Assembly (NCBI RefSeq): GCF_037975245.1
Contig: NC_092582.1
Coordinates: forward strand, 26,266,077 to 26,330,076
DNA from: Apostichopus japonicus
Taxonomy: Eukaryota > Echinodermata > Holothuroidea > Aspidochirotida > Stichopodidae
Reading direction: 5' to 3'
DNA length: 64,000 nucleotides
The notes below the pieces were generated by a model. That model ran no database searches and had not been told where the DNA came from. It saw nothing but the letters and a program-made list of their open reading frames with translations. Numbering within the stretch: the first letter of the stretch is position 1; each line of letters starts with the position of its first letter. The position numbers and the translations under genes are program-made. Below are positions 23,061 through 36,796 of this stretch, in pieces.

Positions 23061-25700
23061 TTATTCTCGTCTCAGTTCTTTCATGTTTCTGTTTTTACGA
23101 TGAATGTATATTTAACCGTTAAACCACTCTTTACGCTACCACCAGATAATAGAAATGCCAAGTTGACCCAAGATTCAGGAAATTACAAGTTAACCCAAAA
23201 TACACCAATTTGTGTTCAAATTAAATGAAAGTGACATATTATAAAATTATTATTATTTATTTGTATTATTAAATTCTTCATACTAATATAATTTTCGGAG
23301 GAACCGGAACATATATTAAAATGGATAACATTTAATACTGTAGGCATAAGTACAGACAGTTACCTTCAACATTTGGAAGCAGAAAAAAATCAGGAAACAA
23401 AACAGAGAAAATATGAGACGGCAGAGAGCTTGACCTCCGCCCAAGACCTAGGATCACCCTCTCCGGGAATAAAAAACTAAAAAACTAAACTAGAGCCCAC
23501 CAGGTGACTGTACAGTACCATCGAAAGCACTCTGTCCACCTGATTCCTAATCTAGAAGGCTCCTTACCCCTCATCAGAGCCAAGGCCTCCTACCAGCTAA
23601 TCAAGTAAAACTTGTCAAGGGGAACTAGTAATATGAATATACCAATCGTTGTGTCCCACCCAACTATCTTAAAGTTAGGAAACCTGTTTGCCATATTTTT
23701 ATCTAACATTTTTAGCGTCAAAGACGGATCAGAAAAATTACTCTGAAATGTTTGAACCTTGGGGTGGGAGGAGGGGGGTGGGGATGGGTGGGGATTGTCT
23801 TCAGATCAATGTGATATCAATTGTATATCTTTGAGAGAGAATAGTCAATTGTGAAGATGGTTGTATAATCTACCAATGTAACCTCTCAGTCAAATGATTT
23901 AACTACTATGCTTATTTTTGTCTTTCGACAGTTACAATGAAATTTATACGTATTTTTTTTCTTAACTTCAAAACCATTTACAAAAATTTTTTTTACTGTT
24001 TGCGTTTTGTCATAAAGTAATCATATTAAAACTTCATCGAGTGTGTAGGAGACCCTATGATCTCTATCATAGGTCAACAATTGCATGTTACACTATAATT
24101 GATCTGTAATATTGAAGTTGTCTTACTGGAGAAAATAAAATCAAGGACGATTTGGTGTATATCGAACTTCAAGACATTTCCAGTTGACATGACGTCACTT
24201 ATTTAGTTCTTTGCTTCTTATTTAGCTTAAATATTTCCTGTGACAGTTTGTTGTTACAAGTAATAACAGTTTATGCATCATTTACCTTCACTTACAGCTA
24301 CCAGTTTTATATTTGATATTTGTTTGTGTTAGTTTGGGTGGGGTGCTTTTTGCTTCTTTTTTTTTTGCTTTTGCCTTTGTTCAATGTTCATTCTATAATC
24401 TATGGAATTTAAAGCCTACTGTAAACATAATTTGTGGTATGGTTTACGATGACGTGTATATTACGTAATATGATCATTACATAACATTATAATATTGTGC
24501 TTAATTTAAAGATAATGATCGGCTATCTATATTGTGCTCTCTTGTATCTTATTACTACGCGAGCTAGACATTTACATTCATGTGTATACTTTCGTTATGT
24601 GTATCTTTCCTTAAGTTCCATTACAGCCGATAAAAGACGATACAGTGACGTGTCTGTGACGTCCTTCAATAATCATTCGAACAGGACATTGACAATCTGA
24701 ACAGTTACTGAAGCTTGAAATCAATGATCGTACTTCTATATATTGTAGGTCTTGTAGTTAACTCATGGCTGAGACCAAAAGCTGTTCAACAATCCAATGT
24801 AAACATTTGATCATAGGTTTTAAATGGCAAATTATTTCAGAATATTTTGCAGATTGTAAGAATTACATGAAAGTATCGTTATTTTGTTAATACCACGTCA
24901 TTGCAGTTTCTTATGTTTTGGCTTCAATTGTCCAGCTTTAAAACTATTGCAAGCACACGAACAGGTCCTTTCATTTTATACCCTCAAGTTATTGTGCACA
25001 TATTATTGTAACCATTTCTGGGGTAATCTTCCACTAGCAAATTGCTTAAATATAAATTAAAAAAATTACCTCTAAATCTCCTTTCATGAATAGTTGTTTT
25101 CTTTGAATATATTATATTCGAAATAACACATTGTTTATAAATGTTTCCGTAATTTGCGATCTTTCTATTGTTCTTTCTTCATTCCCTTTTCATTCTTTTG
25201 TCTTTTCTTATTTTTGCTTTCTTTTATCGTTTTTACCATTCATGTGATTAAACAAAGGTAATGAGAGATATATTTGTTTAATGAACATAGGTAATGTGAA
25301 AGAATATAGTCGGTCGGCCATGCAGCTCGTATTCGATTAGCTGTAGCACGTTATTAACTTGGAAAAGTTAATACTCACTAATCGTTCCGTCATCCTACTA
25401 GAGAGTATTAACACGGACTTTACACTTTGTTTTGTTGTTTTCTTTTCAAAACACCTTTCATTGTAACAGTCATGCATTACAACATGTCTTCGTTTTGTCC
25501 AACAACAAAAAAATCCCCTTTTCTGTTTGTTGAAGTTTGGTATAATTTTGTATCTTAATCGTACCAAATTCTTACGTAACTTGTGATTACAATGACCATC
25601 AGAGATAATTTTGATTTGATAACAGTTTGTTATAATTTTGTATTGTTATGAATCGTATGGTGATTTGAAAGATACAGCCAAGGCGTAGACCTACTGTGTC
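23061..25700. other. No recognised gene
   Basis: AT-rich sequence with a G-rich tract (about 23761-23800). One TGACGTCA octamer lies at 24190-24197. No exon chain was found on either strand. Confidence 0.35.
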
Positions 25701-26110
25701 AATACAAAACGACGTCAGAATTAATTTTGTCGAGTTTCAGACTTTCCGAAGTTGTCGAGTTGTTGCTTTGTTAAACTTTTACAACACGTCAAACATATAT
25801 GACTTTGTCGAGTTGATAAGTCACGCTAACCTGTAAAATCTTGAAAAAAAGAATTGTCAAATTGTCTTGTTGTTCTATGTGTTTGGGACAACAACACTTC
25901 AAACACGTAATATTTGTCGCAATGTCAACTAATACCATAACATTATATCTTGACAAAAATGGATAAATTGTCGAGTTGCTGCCTTACCCCCATGGAGATC
26001 GGTATCCCATAACTTTGATTTGTTGATATGTCAAGTAACAAAACAATTACAAAAATAATAAATGATAAAGATGCCGTGTTGTCTGCTAAACTTCACAGCA
26101 CGTCAGAACC
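25700..26110. repeat. Degenerate repeat with TTGTCGAGTTG and ACACGTCAAA words
   Basis: Related words (ttgtcgagttg, ttgtcttgttg, caacacgtcaaac) recur about every 80-150 bp. This looks like a strongly decayed tandem array interrupted downstream by the MITE at 26130. Confidence 0.35.
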
Positions 26111-26129
26111 ACGTTAATGTAAGACTTAT

Positions 26130-26363
26130 CAAGGGCGTAGGAACCGGGGGGGCTGGGGGGCGCCAGCCCCCCAGTGAAAAATATGGGGGGGGGCGGAAGA
26201 ATCATTCCCCCCATGGCACCAAATTGCATCTGAGGCCACCTGGAAATGCAAAAAAATTCCAAAGGGGAGGGGGACAGCCCCTCCCCTTAGACCCCTCCCC
26301 CAGGCCGGCCATCAGTCTTCAGCCCCCCCCCCCCCCACTCAAAAGTACCTTCCTACGCCACTG
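26130..26363. mobile_element. hAT-type MITE, 234 bp, with 8-bp target duplication
   Basis: Flanked by AGACTTAT at 26122-26129 and 26364-26371. The ends are CAAGGGCGTAGGAA and TTCCTACGCCACTG, imperfect terminal inverted repeats. An 8-bp duplication and ends of the type CAGTGGCGTAGG suit the hAT superfamily. The body is rich in poly(G)/poly(C) and can fold back (gccagcccccc, aggggaggggg). The 100-residue open frame across it is not a gene. Confidence 0.85.
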
Positions 26364-26371
26364 AGACTTAT

Positions 26372-29300
26372 ACAAACATGACACCTCGACAATAAATATC
26401 AAATAGTTTGAATGTCGTGTTACATACTAAAGCAGTAAGTCTAAAACTTGTTTGTACCTTCAGAACCACCGTGAAATCAAAATATTGACTTGTAAAATAA
26501 TAAAACTTCAAATCAAAGATTCTGTGATCCATTTCCTTTCTTTATCTGCTTACTGTATTCTACTGCAGTGTTGGTGTTAGCATGCACAGGTACTATAACT
26601 TGAAGATATAATCTAAATATTTTTAATGTTTACCTAAATCTTTTTCTCCAAGCTAGGAGTTATCCACTAATATTCTGTTAAGGCTATACACAAATGTCAA
26701 TGTATTTTTCGAAAAGTGTCTTCAATCTGGTTACGTGGCGCACGCTCCTGCAATTATCCCCTAACTTTTATCCTCGGTATTTGTTTCATGAATGTTGATC
26801 TCTGATTGGAGGATGCCTAACATTTGTATTGTGTGGCCTATATACATACTTACAGCAGCACTCCGGACTGTTTGGCGTTCCATGTAAATGCAAGCACACA
26901 TGAATATGTGATGTAACAATTGAGATGTTTGTGGTCGTTTTCAACGTCATATTCCCTCAAACTGTAACCAGATGAATTTGTATATTTGTTATCTTGATCT
27001 GGAGGTTAATTACGACAAGTACGAAAGGACAATATGTTACAGTTTCGACATTTTAAATGTACAATCAACCTAGCTTATTTTGTAAACATAACCGGGCAAA
27101 ATTGTTTCGAATAGCAACCTTTCAAGAAATGAACCCTGTTTGATATAAGATTATACCCCTCTTGCATTCAAATGACCTATGATAGAGTTTTAGATTGTAA
27201 ACAAGTTATTATTCAACAGACCAACTTGTTTATCAGTTGATGTCGTTTTTCTTAATTACAAACCATTTCACACAGAAGCGTAAGTTTTAGCGTATATATA
27301 TATATATATACATATACACATATACACATGTATGTATATGTAATAAAGTTCATATATTTTAACAAAATAACCAAGTACTAGAGGTGAATCTAGGGACATG
27401 TAGTTTAGTCAGCTATCTTTGAAGACAAGATAGAGATTTAAAAAAAGTTCGTCCTACCTCAGGGCCGTGCCAAACGATGCCAAACAACGTTTGAATTGAT
27501 TATTAGCATAGTTTAGATCAGGGCCAACTTTGAGAGACATTAAACCACTGATAAATAACATTTTGCTCGACGGATATTACCTCTTCTGGTCACCCCTACA
27601 TTTTGCTTTTACCATATCATGGATTTTAGCTGGCTTTTAACAAACATAGATCAACTTTTATTTTAATGCAGTGAAAGTTCTTTCAGAAGTGGTCATGTGT
27701 ATAGAATGGAATGTTCGCCAATTTCACCTGACCTTATATGACCTTCAGGCAGTAATGTCGAGAAACCGGTGGATATTTCGCTGTCACCGAATATGATTCT
27801 GGCCAAGCTATATAAGTTCAAAAATAGCTTGATGTCATTCAAATCCAGAACATTTTGTGTATGATCTGGTATAGTTTCTTCTTTGACTGAGTGAATGGCT
27901 TATTTCATCCTTCATGGTGTGAATTTTTGATCAGCAGTACAAGAGATATATCTTTCTCGTTAACAGTGCAGTTTATGGTAAACCGCAAGCTGATATATTG
28001 TATATTCATCCTAAGAAAGGGATAATATCAAATTAATACAAAGTTCAGTGATGGGGTAATGAATGCTCCTTGTTTTACGTGTGTAATTAGTCAACGTACT
28101 GATAATAATCATAAACTTAATAAACAAATAAAGCAGAACACACATATAAGTGCAAACTATGTAAGGGAAGTCGGGTGTGGATGGCTGGAAATCTGGACAC
28201 ACTAGCCTATATGACGCCATGATCAATTTGTGGTGCGTTAGATATGCATCACCACATATATCATGACAAGACTGGACTGGAGAGTGTAGGAAGGCGGGGT
28301 GAGGTTGGCGTGGATAAGTTACATTATTTAGGTTGTACTGAGGTCACATGTGGTTCAATATCGTACTATGAACATTGCCTTGCTGAAGTCAAGTAAACGT
28401 GAAACAATTTTGGCGCATTTGTGTAAGTATATTTTGCCGGAAGTCATTGTTTTCCAAGATGAATATATTACGTAAAACGACAGTCGATCCATTGTGAGAG
28501 TGAAGCAAGAACGGGATGTGTGTGGAAGGCTAATGTGACCGGAACGACGGTAAAACCTGATCATGTTTGGTTAGCGTGCGGATGAAAATAATTTAACACT
28601 TAACGACACTTTAAGTAGAATTTGTGTGTGTAAATTTGTAACTTCAATCTCCGACAAGCCATGTAATGTTAACAACTGTTATAAAATTATCAATATATCT
28701 AAACATGTGAATATGGCCGTACAACTGCCGATTAGAAAAATAAACTGTTTGAACCAATAATACACGATAAAATTCATTCATGTTATCTATACACACAAAT
28801 TCAGTGTTATCGATTTCTTCTTCAATTACAGGCCCTCTATATGCATACATTATCACATCGTTTAATGATATCTTAATTTACCTGAGCTTACTCTAAAGCA
28901 AACGTAATACTTTACACAACTGTGATGATAAGGAAATGTTTTTCTCTTTATAAACCTTAAAGCAGTCGTATTTCGACCTATCAAGAATGCTACCAAAACC
29001 TTTAGACTATTCAAACTTAGATTGTAATTAATCAAATTAATGCATCTTGTTTTAAATCGGTTCATGGGAGTTATTAATAAAGTAAATAAAGCTTGCAACC
29101 TGTCGTCACCCAGAAAGTTTTTTTATTTAGATTTAATCCTTTGAAGAACTAAAGATGAACTGGAAACATCCAAACTTTAATTTACTTTGAAAACTTTGAA
29201 TTAAACCTTTCAATTTCAACGAACAATTTCGCTACGGTATTCCTGAAGCACACAACAGATTTACTCAAAATCAACCTAAATATTTGTTATAAATATACAA

Positions 29301-31300
29301 ATAATAATCTATTTATCCTAAAACGAACGAGTCCAACGTTACAGACTAGCAATCAATCTAACAATACACTTAAAAACATGTTGCATTTCTCTGCACTGGC
29401 TTTAACAATACCAGCAGTGATCGCTGCACATTTCTTGTTTATCTGTGAGCAAAGCGTACGAGCGCCCTCTAATTAATAAAGTTTTCATCACCCAGGAGAA
29501 GGACACAACTATCTTCTGACTATAATAAAGTTATCGTAAGATGAAGACTGTGGATTACGGTCAGGATGGTCAGAGTGAGGTTGTAGGATTATTTAGATCA
29601 TCCATGTTTATTTGAGATTGGATGGGCCACCCTGAAGTTCGTTAATTGTTGAAGTTCACAATAAATGATTATTCAAATAACATAATGATATAGATATTAA
29701 ACATCAAGAGAAACAAAGGTGGAATCAGAGTAATGTACAGTTTACTACCGTAAAAGCTATTTCCATTCATCGGTAGGGAGGTGGGGGTGTGCTCGTTTTT
29801 ATAACCGATTTGGTTTGATTTATATTAATAGACCAACTGTCTAGTACATTGGTTTGAATGTTATAGTGATGCGAGAAGTAAAAGGACAAACTTGTGTGTT
29901 TATTTACAGAATTTGAAAACAGGACGATCGAGATTGATCATTTATGAATACAAACGATTATCCAGGGTAATCGGTCCTTAATCCAGCATATTGAACGATA
30001 AACCTGCATTATCGGTCGAAGAAACTTCCTAGACAATGATAAACTTTGATAATTAACCGAATTATCGGTCTGATTTATAACCGATAATCCAATTTTACTG
30101 CCGGTAAGCTTCATTTTCAGTTGAAAAATCTAAAACCGGTAAAAACAAGACCGGTATCGAGGGATAGTTTAAATTTTCAGACAGAATAAGACTAAAATAC
30201 ATAATTTAGTTGTTATATTGAGCGGTGGGTCACACACGTAATTCAGGAATACTCTTGACATGCCAGGAAACGTCCGGTATGATAAGCATAACAATACGCG
30301 TTAAATCCCATTCTTTATACAAAGATGAAATGAATGGGGAAAAAAAACCGCAGGTCGCTTTGTGAACATTCCAGCACAGATGTTCTGTATCTAGTCCTAC
30401 AGTATGGTATTAATGATAGCTTTAATAGGCTCGTTGCTCGGGCATCAAATCCAACGTAAGCAATTGAACGTACAGGGACTGCGGTTGATAGTGTAACCGT
30501 TTAATGAAATAATATTTTCCTCAAATACACCAAATTAAAGACAGTGCAGCCTTCTAATGGTGCAATCTACATCTATGGAACTGTTTGTTCAAATTATTGT
30601 CGTTGGATCAATATGCCAGGATTTTTACCTTGTGATTCTTTCGCGATGATTTCGATATTCCAGATGGATGTAGGCTATATGCTCCCATGAATTAATGATC
30701 AATATTGTATTCAGAGACCTACATCTTTTCGTGGGCTGAGAAGATATTCCTTGTGGAGGATTACATTTGTTGAGAGGATCAGTTTGGTTTTATACCGGGA
30801 TAAACTTTTAACTATATAACATAACGATAGTTCCTATGAAATTTCACTTTCCTGACTTCTTGAAACTTCTTGGAGATCAACAGATATTGGATTTCAAAGT
30901 ATTGTCCCGTTGACCCCTCGTCATCTCATGTGAGTACACATTCCAATGAAATTCTTTGTTAATATTAATAAACTGGAATAAACGGTACTAGGTTAAACAC
31001 GAACAACAAGTTACTTCTCAAAGAGCAGTATAGCACAACCCACACTTAAGTAACAACAACGTTACACTCAAATGCTGGCAAACTAGGCCTGTAGTAGCTG
31101 GTTTATGTCTTAAAGGATAGAGGGTAAATTTCAATCGCCTTTACTGAAATTCGATCGAAAGGGAAACAAACATATATGCTACCGCTGACACTGCCTTTCC
31201 TTTTTTTTTTTTGGTATGTATTGGGAAATTACATTTAAGTGTCAGTACTGTATGAGTATGCCATTGTTTATTATTCTCATTACTAATTTCAGCAACCAAA
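26372..31300. other. No recognised gene
   Basis: About 4.9 kb of AT-rich sequence. A short (TA)n/(CATA)n run lies at 27291-27345. Around 29990-30170 ATCGGT/ACCGGT words cluster. Short open frames show no similarity that I recognise. Confidence 0.35.
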
Positions 31301-31745
31301 ACCCAGCCAGCAATCATAATTGGGCCCCAAATGGGGCCCAATCGGGCTGCCAAGTGGGCCCCAAATTGGGCTTCCCAATAGGGGCCCATTCAGATTTGTC
31401 ATTCCATTCCACACAGGGCCCAGTTGGGCCAAACAGATTGGGGCACACGAGTGGCCCAAACTGGTCCCAGTTGGGCCAGACTGATTGGGGCCCATACCAA
31501 TCCCATGCGGGGACCAACCGGGCCAGCTGTCTGGGGCCCACCTGGGCCCCATTTTTGGCCCCAATCGTTTTGGCCCACACAGAACCCATACTGTGCCCAA
31601 TCAGGCTAACTGCTTGGGGTCCAAATGGGACCCATTTCGGGCCCAGTTGACTGAGCTTGACCCAAGTGAAACCCACTATGCGCCCAACTGGGCCAATTGT
31701 GTGGTCCAAAGTTTAAGCCCAGCTAGTTCACTGTGTCCCTTAAAA
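31300..31745. repeat. GGGCCC-rich degenerate tandem repeat
   Basis: Variants of 'ttgggcc...gattggggcccat' recur about every 35-70 bp over 440 bp, much richer in GC than the flanks. Open frames on both strands (G-P-W rich) are a by-product of the repeat. Confidence 0.8.
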
Positions 31746-32577
31746 TAGTTCAGTTATCTAAACTCTTAGAACTATATAACTAGAAGTATATAAACTCTTA
31801 GAAGTGGGGGGGGGGGGTGGTATCAGGAAGGAGTTGTAGGGTAAAGTCGTTCATTCAATGACAATTGAAGAAAGAGCCATTGATATGACTATGGGGGGGG
31901 GGGTAAGGGAGGTGTGAAATAGTTACAACAATTTAGAATGTTAAAGATAGAAAAATGTATTAAATGGTGGAAGGCATTCAAAGTTTTGTCATTGGTGGGG
32001 TTATAGGAAGGTAGTAGATAGGTTAAGTAGTCACGCGATATCAATTAAAGAAAGTATACAATATATACATTCAGCTGGAAAAAAATATGACTACTTGTCT
32101 ATTAATATTAGATGGTGCACCCGATACTTATAGCTAGTACAGTAACTACTGTTCATGTTCCACCACCGTGCATCAGTAACTACTGTGCTGTGTTCGTAAC
32201 ACGGTAACATGTGTTACAGGTGGCACAGTAACTACCGCAAAGCTGTTACACGTTGAACTACGAGCCCGAAAGCTGAAAATGCGCGGCGGCTGGGTAACGA
32301 AGACTACTCCCTAGCCGTTCGGACTACGGAGTGCATTGTCGGCGCTGGCACAACACGTAGCCGACACACTGCGGCAGCGGTTATTTTAAACTGCATGCGA
32401 GATTCAGAAGGTATCTTAACTTTTCTCCAATCGTTTTGGTAAATCCATTTGATTGAAACCTTCTTCACGGACAGGTGAGTGTGTGCAAGTCTCAAATAGA
32501 TACAAAACAGATTCACTTCTAAATTAGGCCTAGTAACAGTAATACAATAGTTTACCAGCATAATGACTCGGCAGGTA
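31746..32577. other. No recognised gene; poly(G) tracts
   Basis: Two G runs (about 31805-31817 and 31892-31902). A small cluster of CAGTAACTAC words lies at 32140-32240. Confidence 0.35.
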
Positions 32578-32579
32578 TA

Positions 32580-33568
32580 GTCAGTATTGCGAAGTTCGCC
32601 ATACTGCGAAGTTCGGGCACCCTAAGAAATACACGATTTTCACCATGAAAACCTACAGGAAGAGCCAAATTTCACCAAAAAGTACGAAGCTACAGTTATT
32701 TTCTCTCCAAAATGACCCGTGTGCAAGAAATTACTTACATATTTGTCAATAAAATGACGAAGATCTATGAAGTCTGTTATAATTACTGAAAGAGCAACAG
32801 CGCCACCAATTTTTACCAGCGCCACACTGTAGGTTGCGTGGCCGAAATTCGCAATACTCTAGCAAGAAATACCAGTTCCACAATCACGAAGAATCTTCTT
32901 GGAAAACAACGTGAAAACAGTTTGCAGGAAAGAAAGTTTGGCCGTGTATCGTACTATAACAAAATTCTCCCACCATATGAAGTATATTTTCAAATGATTT
33001 ATACCAGAAGATTTAGTTTTGGGGTGTTTTAAGTCTTAAGTGGGCGAACTTCGAAGTCACCATCCTACTACACTACTACTAGGATGGTGACTTCGAAGTT
33101 CGGCCACTTAAGACTTAAAACACCCCAAAACTAAATCTTCTGGTCTAAATCACCAGAAAATATACTTCATATGGTGGGAGAATTGTGTTATAGCACGATA
33201 CACGGCCAAACTTTCTTTCCTGCAAACTGTTTTCACGTTGTTTTCCAAGAAGATTCTTCGTGATTGTGGAACTGGTATTTCTTTGCTAGAGTATTGTGAA
33301 GTTCGGACACGCAACCCACAGTGTGGCGCTGGTGATAAAATTGGTGGCGCAGTTGCTTTTTCAGTAATATAACAGACTTCATAGATCTCCGTCATTTTAT
33401 TGACTAATATGTAAGTAATTTCTTGCACACGGGCCATTTTGGAGAGAAAATAACTGTAGCTTCGTACTTTTTGGTGAAATTTGGCTCTTCCTGTCAGTTG
33501 TCTTTTTAAAATCGTGTATTTCTTAGGGTGGCCGATCTTCGCAGTATGCCGAACTTCGCACTACTGAC
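32580..33568. mobile_element. 989-bp foldback element with TA target site (Tc1/mariner-like MITE)
   Basis: Nearly the whole unit is one inverted repeat: arms of about 488 bp mirror around 33073/33074 with a loop of about 12 bases. Ends are GTCAGTATTGCGAAGTTCG and the complement of GTCAGTAGTGCGAAGTTCGG. TA flanks both sides (32578-32579, 33569-33570). A second internal copy of the word 'GCGAAGTTCGG' lies about 20 bp in from each end. The arms differ by scattered changes and small gaps, so it is not very recent. No transposase frame. Confidence 0.85.
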
Positions 33569-33570
33569 TA

Positions 33571-34306
33571 CACTACTAGGCTAGTACAGTATACCCGTTT
33601 GTTTTTGCAAATGCTGGAGTGTTTGATGGCCAGAATTTAACACAAGTCCCACTAGGTTATTAAAGTCGTACAGCCTCTATGCCAGGTACCTTTACCATAA
33701 CAAAAGTAAACTTAAGTAGTATTTAACCCGAATCTTGATCTAGTTCTATTCCGCCATAGCCTAGGTACATGCCGCCATACATTTCCGCCATAGGATTCGA
33801 GCATTTCCACCATGGCACTGCCTAGGGCGGAAACGTACATTTTAGGAAGTACTTTACCCTGGTGTACAGGAATGTACCTTGGTCTTGGTGTGGTACTGTA
33901 GTCCTTCGACTTTTGCTAATGGTGCTGCTGACTTTCCAGCATGATCGAACTTGAAGGAGGCGGTGTTTCCGGTGAAACCTACTTTAAATCGCATGGAAGG
34001 AGAGGTACACCGTCTTCAAATGTTCAATGGTTGGTTGAAGTAATTGAATTAAAATAAAAATTGACAGATTCTAGTTGTTGATTTAGAAATTAGAAGACCT
34101 ATTTGGGGACAGACAGGCCTTAATTGGTAGTGCGAAGTTCAGCAATATACAGTGCATGTGTTGAACATTGAACAATGCTTGAATCATAAATTGTCTTAAC
34201 ATAGCTTTACAATTAAATTATTCCTAGCCTCATAATTCTGGGAATTTCTTGTTCCCTAGCCCATCTTTACCCCATCCTAACAATCCATTCCTTGTTATTC
34301 CTAGCC
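33571..34306. other. No gene; CCGCCAT-word cluster and a foldback-end fragment
   Basis: CCGCCATA-type words recur at about 33752-33835. At about 34127-34145 the sequence GTAGTGCGAAGTTC repeats the end of the foldback element, so a solo end lies here. Confidence 0.4.
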
Positions 34307-34356
34307 TACATACTAACGTTACCCCTACCCATGGGTAGGGGTAACGTTAGTATGTA
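34307..34356. repeat. 50-bp perfect palindrome
   Basis: The arms TACATACTAACGTTACCCCT and AGGGGTAACGTTAGTATGTA meet at CCCATGGG with no spacer; all 25 base pairs match. Confidence 0.97.
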
Positions 34357-34375
34357 CTGTGCACAGTTATGTACT

Positions 34376-34459
34376 CTTAGTCTTACCGCCATCATAGAAA
34401 AGTGCTTTACCGCCATGGTGCTACAATGGCGTAAAGGTATGCACTTTTCTAAGTGGTAA
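34376..34459. repeat. Imperfect hairpin with ACCGCCAT arms
   Basis: CTTACCGCCATCATAGAAAA on the left is mirrored by TTTTCTAAGTGGTAAG on the right; the inner part (TTTACCGCCATGG...ATGGCGTAAA) also pairs. Confidence 0.65.
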
Positions 34460-36796
34460 GTACCCCTTTTGACCCTAATTCTTAAAGGCGTGTGTAGTTG
34501 AAGACACCATAGGTATTTTTGTGACATTTATGTTAGGCCTAAACGGTCACTAAACTGACAGACAGGCCTATGTACGAGAAGGTGAATCACTTTTAAGCAA
34601 TGTAGCACCAAATTGTCGACCCTTGCCCTTAAGTCTCGGAAAAAAACAGGTACTTGATGCAATCGTTAATACCTTGCCACTGCAAAGTATTACCTTTTGG
34701 TTTGAGCTGAGCTGTAAACTATATATACTAAATGCATGAGAAACAACTATGGAACACTCGTACAGTATGTAATTTGAAGGGGTAAAATTGAATGCAATTA
34801 AGGCAGAGGAAATAGGATTTTTTTCTTTTGAGTTTGGTGCTAGATTGACGAGGAGCTTTTCTCCTTCTCGCATAGGCATAAATATATTAACAGCTACCCT
34901 GGAAATTGTATAGCTAGGAAACAAAAATGGCCACTATTTGTGATAAACCTAACTGAAAGCGTATGTCAAAGACATTAAAGGTGTGTCCTACATAGCACAT
35001 TTGTTTTCTTGTTTGCAAATGCCAATTATTCAGTCAAGGTGGTGCAGTTTTCAACACAAGTATTGCTGTGTACGGTGTTTAATTCTTTGTACATTATCTA
35101 GTCTAATATTATCTAGTCTAACTTGCTAAGTCTAAGATAGGTCTTCTGTGCATTGGAAGATGAAATTTGCCCCTTAAGAAATGTCTGCTCTAGCTATTTT
35201 TCAAAGGGGTGATAATTCTTCAGCTTCTCAATCTGTATGCAACTAAAATAATGTCACTGCTAATTTGTTTACAGTATGTGTGATCATCACATTTGGTGAT
35301 TGCATGTAGTTGCTGGTAACCAGACAGTTGAAAAACCAAATCTGTTAGCCAGTGGGTGTGCACGTACCCTGCATGGAGAGTCATGTGACATATCCCATGG
35401 CGGCACAGTTGTTATTTCCCAATATCCGACGGTGCAGTAATTGTAATGTACTTCAGTTCAATATAGGCCCACAAGAAGGGTAGTGTAGAAATGACATTTC
35501 AGTGTGACATTGGTCCACGTACAACTATACTGCCAAGCTTCTTTTCATAAACAGTTTGTTCCCTGCTGCTGTGTGATATTAGGCTTAGGTCAATTCCCTT
35601 CTATTACCACTATCTGAGAAATCTAACTGTTCCATGTTTGTCATGGCATCCTAGCTAGTAGTACTTAGTTTGGACAATGTAAGCTTTCCACCAATGGAAG
35701 ACACCTGAGTAGTCTTATAATATTCAACAATAGTTTAGGTAGTATATTAGGCTAGATGTTCATAATTGCTAGGGAACAGCATGTTGTCTGCTGTGGAAAC
35801 CTGCCTGCATACATCATTACATATGGATTTCACAAAGGGCATCATTTGAATACCTATTTTAGATCATTTCCACACTAAAATCTCTTTTTTTTAATAAAAT
35901 ATTACACTTTCTAAATTGTTGAATTAAGTTTTATTTGATAACTGATGTGCTTTTATTTGCACCATGGATCTTTTATCCATCCAGTTTGATAAACAAGACA
36001 AATGTATCACATGGTCTCAGAACTCAAGACTATTCAGAGACAGCTCACTGTTGTGGATATTGCAAGGATATTGCCCAGGAATTTTTAAGCACAGAGCAGG
36101 GCAGATCATGTTCCACAGAACACTATATGTAGAATTAAACTCTTGAAATCTATGTTTTTAGTTTAATTAGTTAAAGGGCAGATGGCATCAATTTCAGGTA
36201 GTCAAGTTCTATTAGCATCTGACAAGAAGTGAAGCTTGGAGAAATCACATGCGATATCAAGGTGTACCACCAAATTGAGTACCAGACGCCTATTATTTTG
36301 TGAGTTGTAGTGAAGATCAAAGATCATTTGGGTCAACAGTGGTCAAATTGTGAAAACATTGTAAACATGATACCTCAAGGGAAGATTTGACAAATCGCTA
36401 ATTAATGTACATAACCATTGCATCATGCATAGAAATTATATCTTTTATATCTTGAAACTTTAACTAGGAAACATTGTAGTTAAATGACTCACATAGTTTC
36501 ACTGCTGTTATATTGTACAACAGAGGAGGAGCTTTCTCACATCAAATTTGTATAGAAAGTCCTGCTTACTCACCACTTCGATAAAATGTTACATTGGTTA
36601 CTCAGCATCCCTCTGAACCTACCGTAGAAGTGACTCTCTAAAGCTCTAAAATAATGCAGGTGTTTTTTTGCCAAATTACAATAAGTCATTCAAGCTTGCA
36701 TGTGGCAATATAACCAAAGAAAAGTAAAACCAACTGCCAGACATGTACAGGATTGTAAAAAAAGATGTAAAAATACTTGTCATCATCTTTTCACAG
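34460..36796. other. No recognised gene; part of a dispersed repeat near 36190-36420
   Basis: The stretch 36190-36420 (tgggtcaacagtggtcaaat, with 'gaagcttggagaaat') resembles the tandem units at 59985-60340. The open frame at 35964-36146 starts in a good context (CACCATGG) but shows no similarity I know. Confidence 0.35.

Noticed and set aside
26062-26364. 100-residue open frame across the hAT-type MITE
   Set aside because: Built from poly(G)/poly(C) of the MITE; the start lies outside the element and the protein is G/P-rich noise.
31141-31748. Five overlapping open frames rich in G, P and W
   Set aside because: By-products of the GGGCCC repeat, found on both strands with no single favoured frame.
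32304-33437. Open frames within or overlapping the foldback element
   Set aside because: Mirror-image frames in the two arms; no similarity and no transposase motif.
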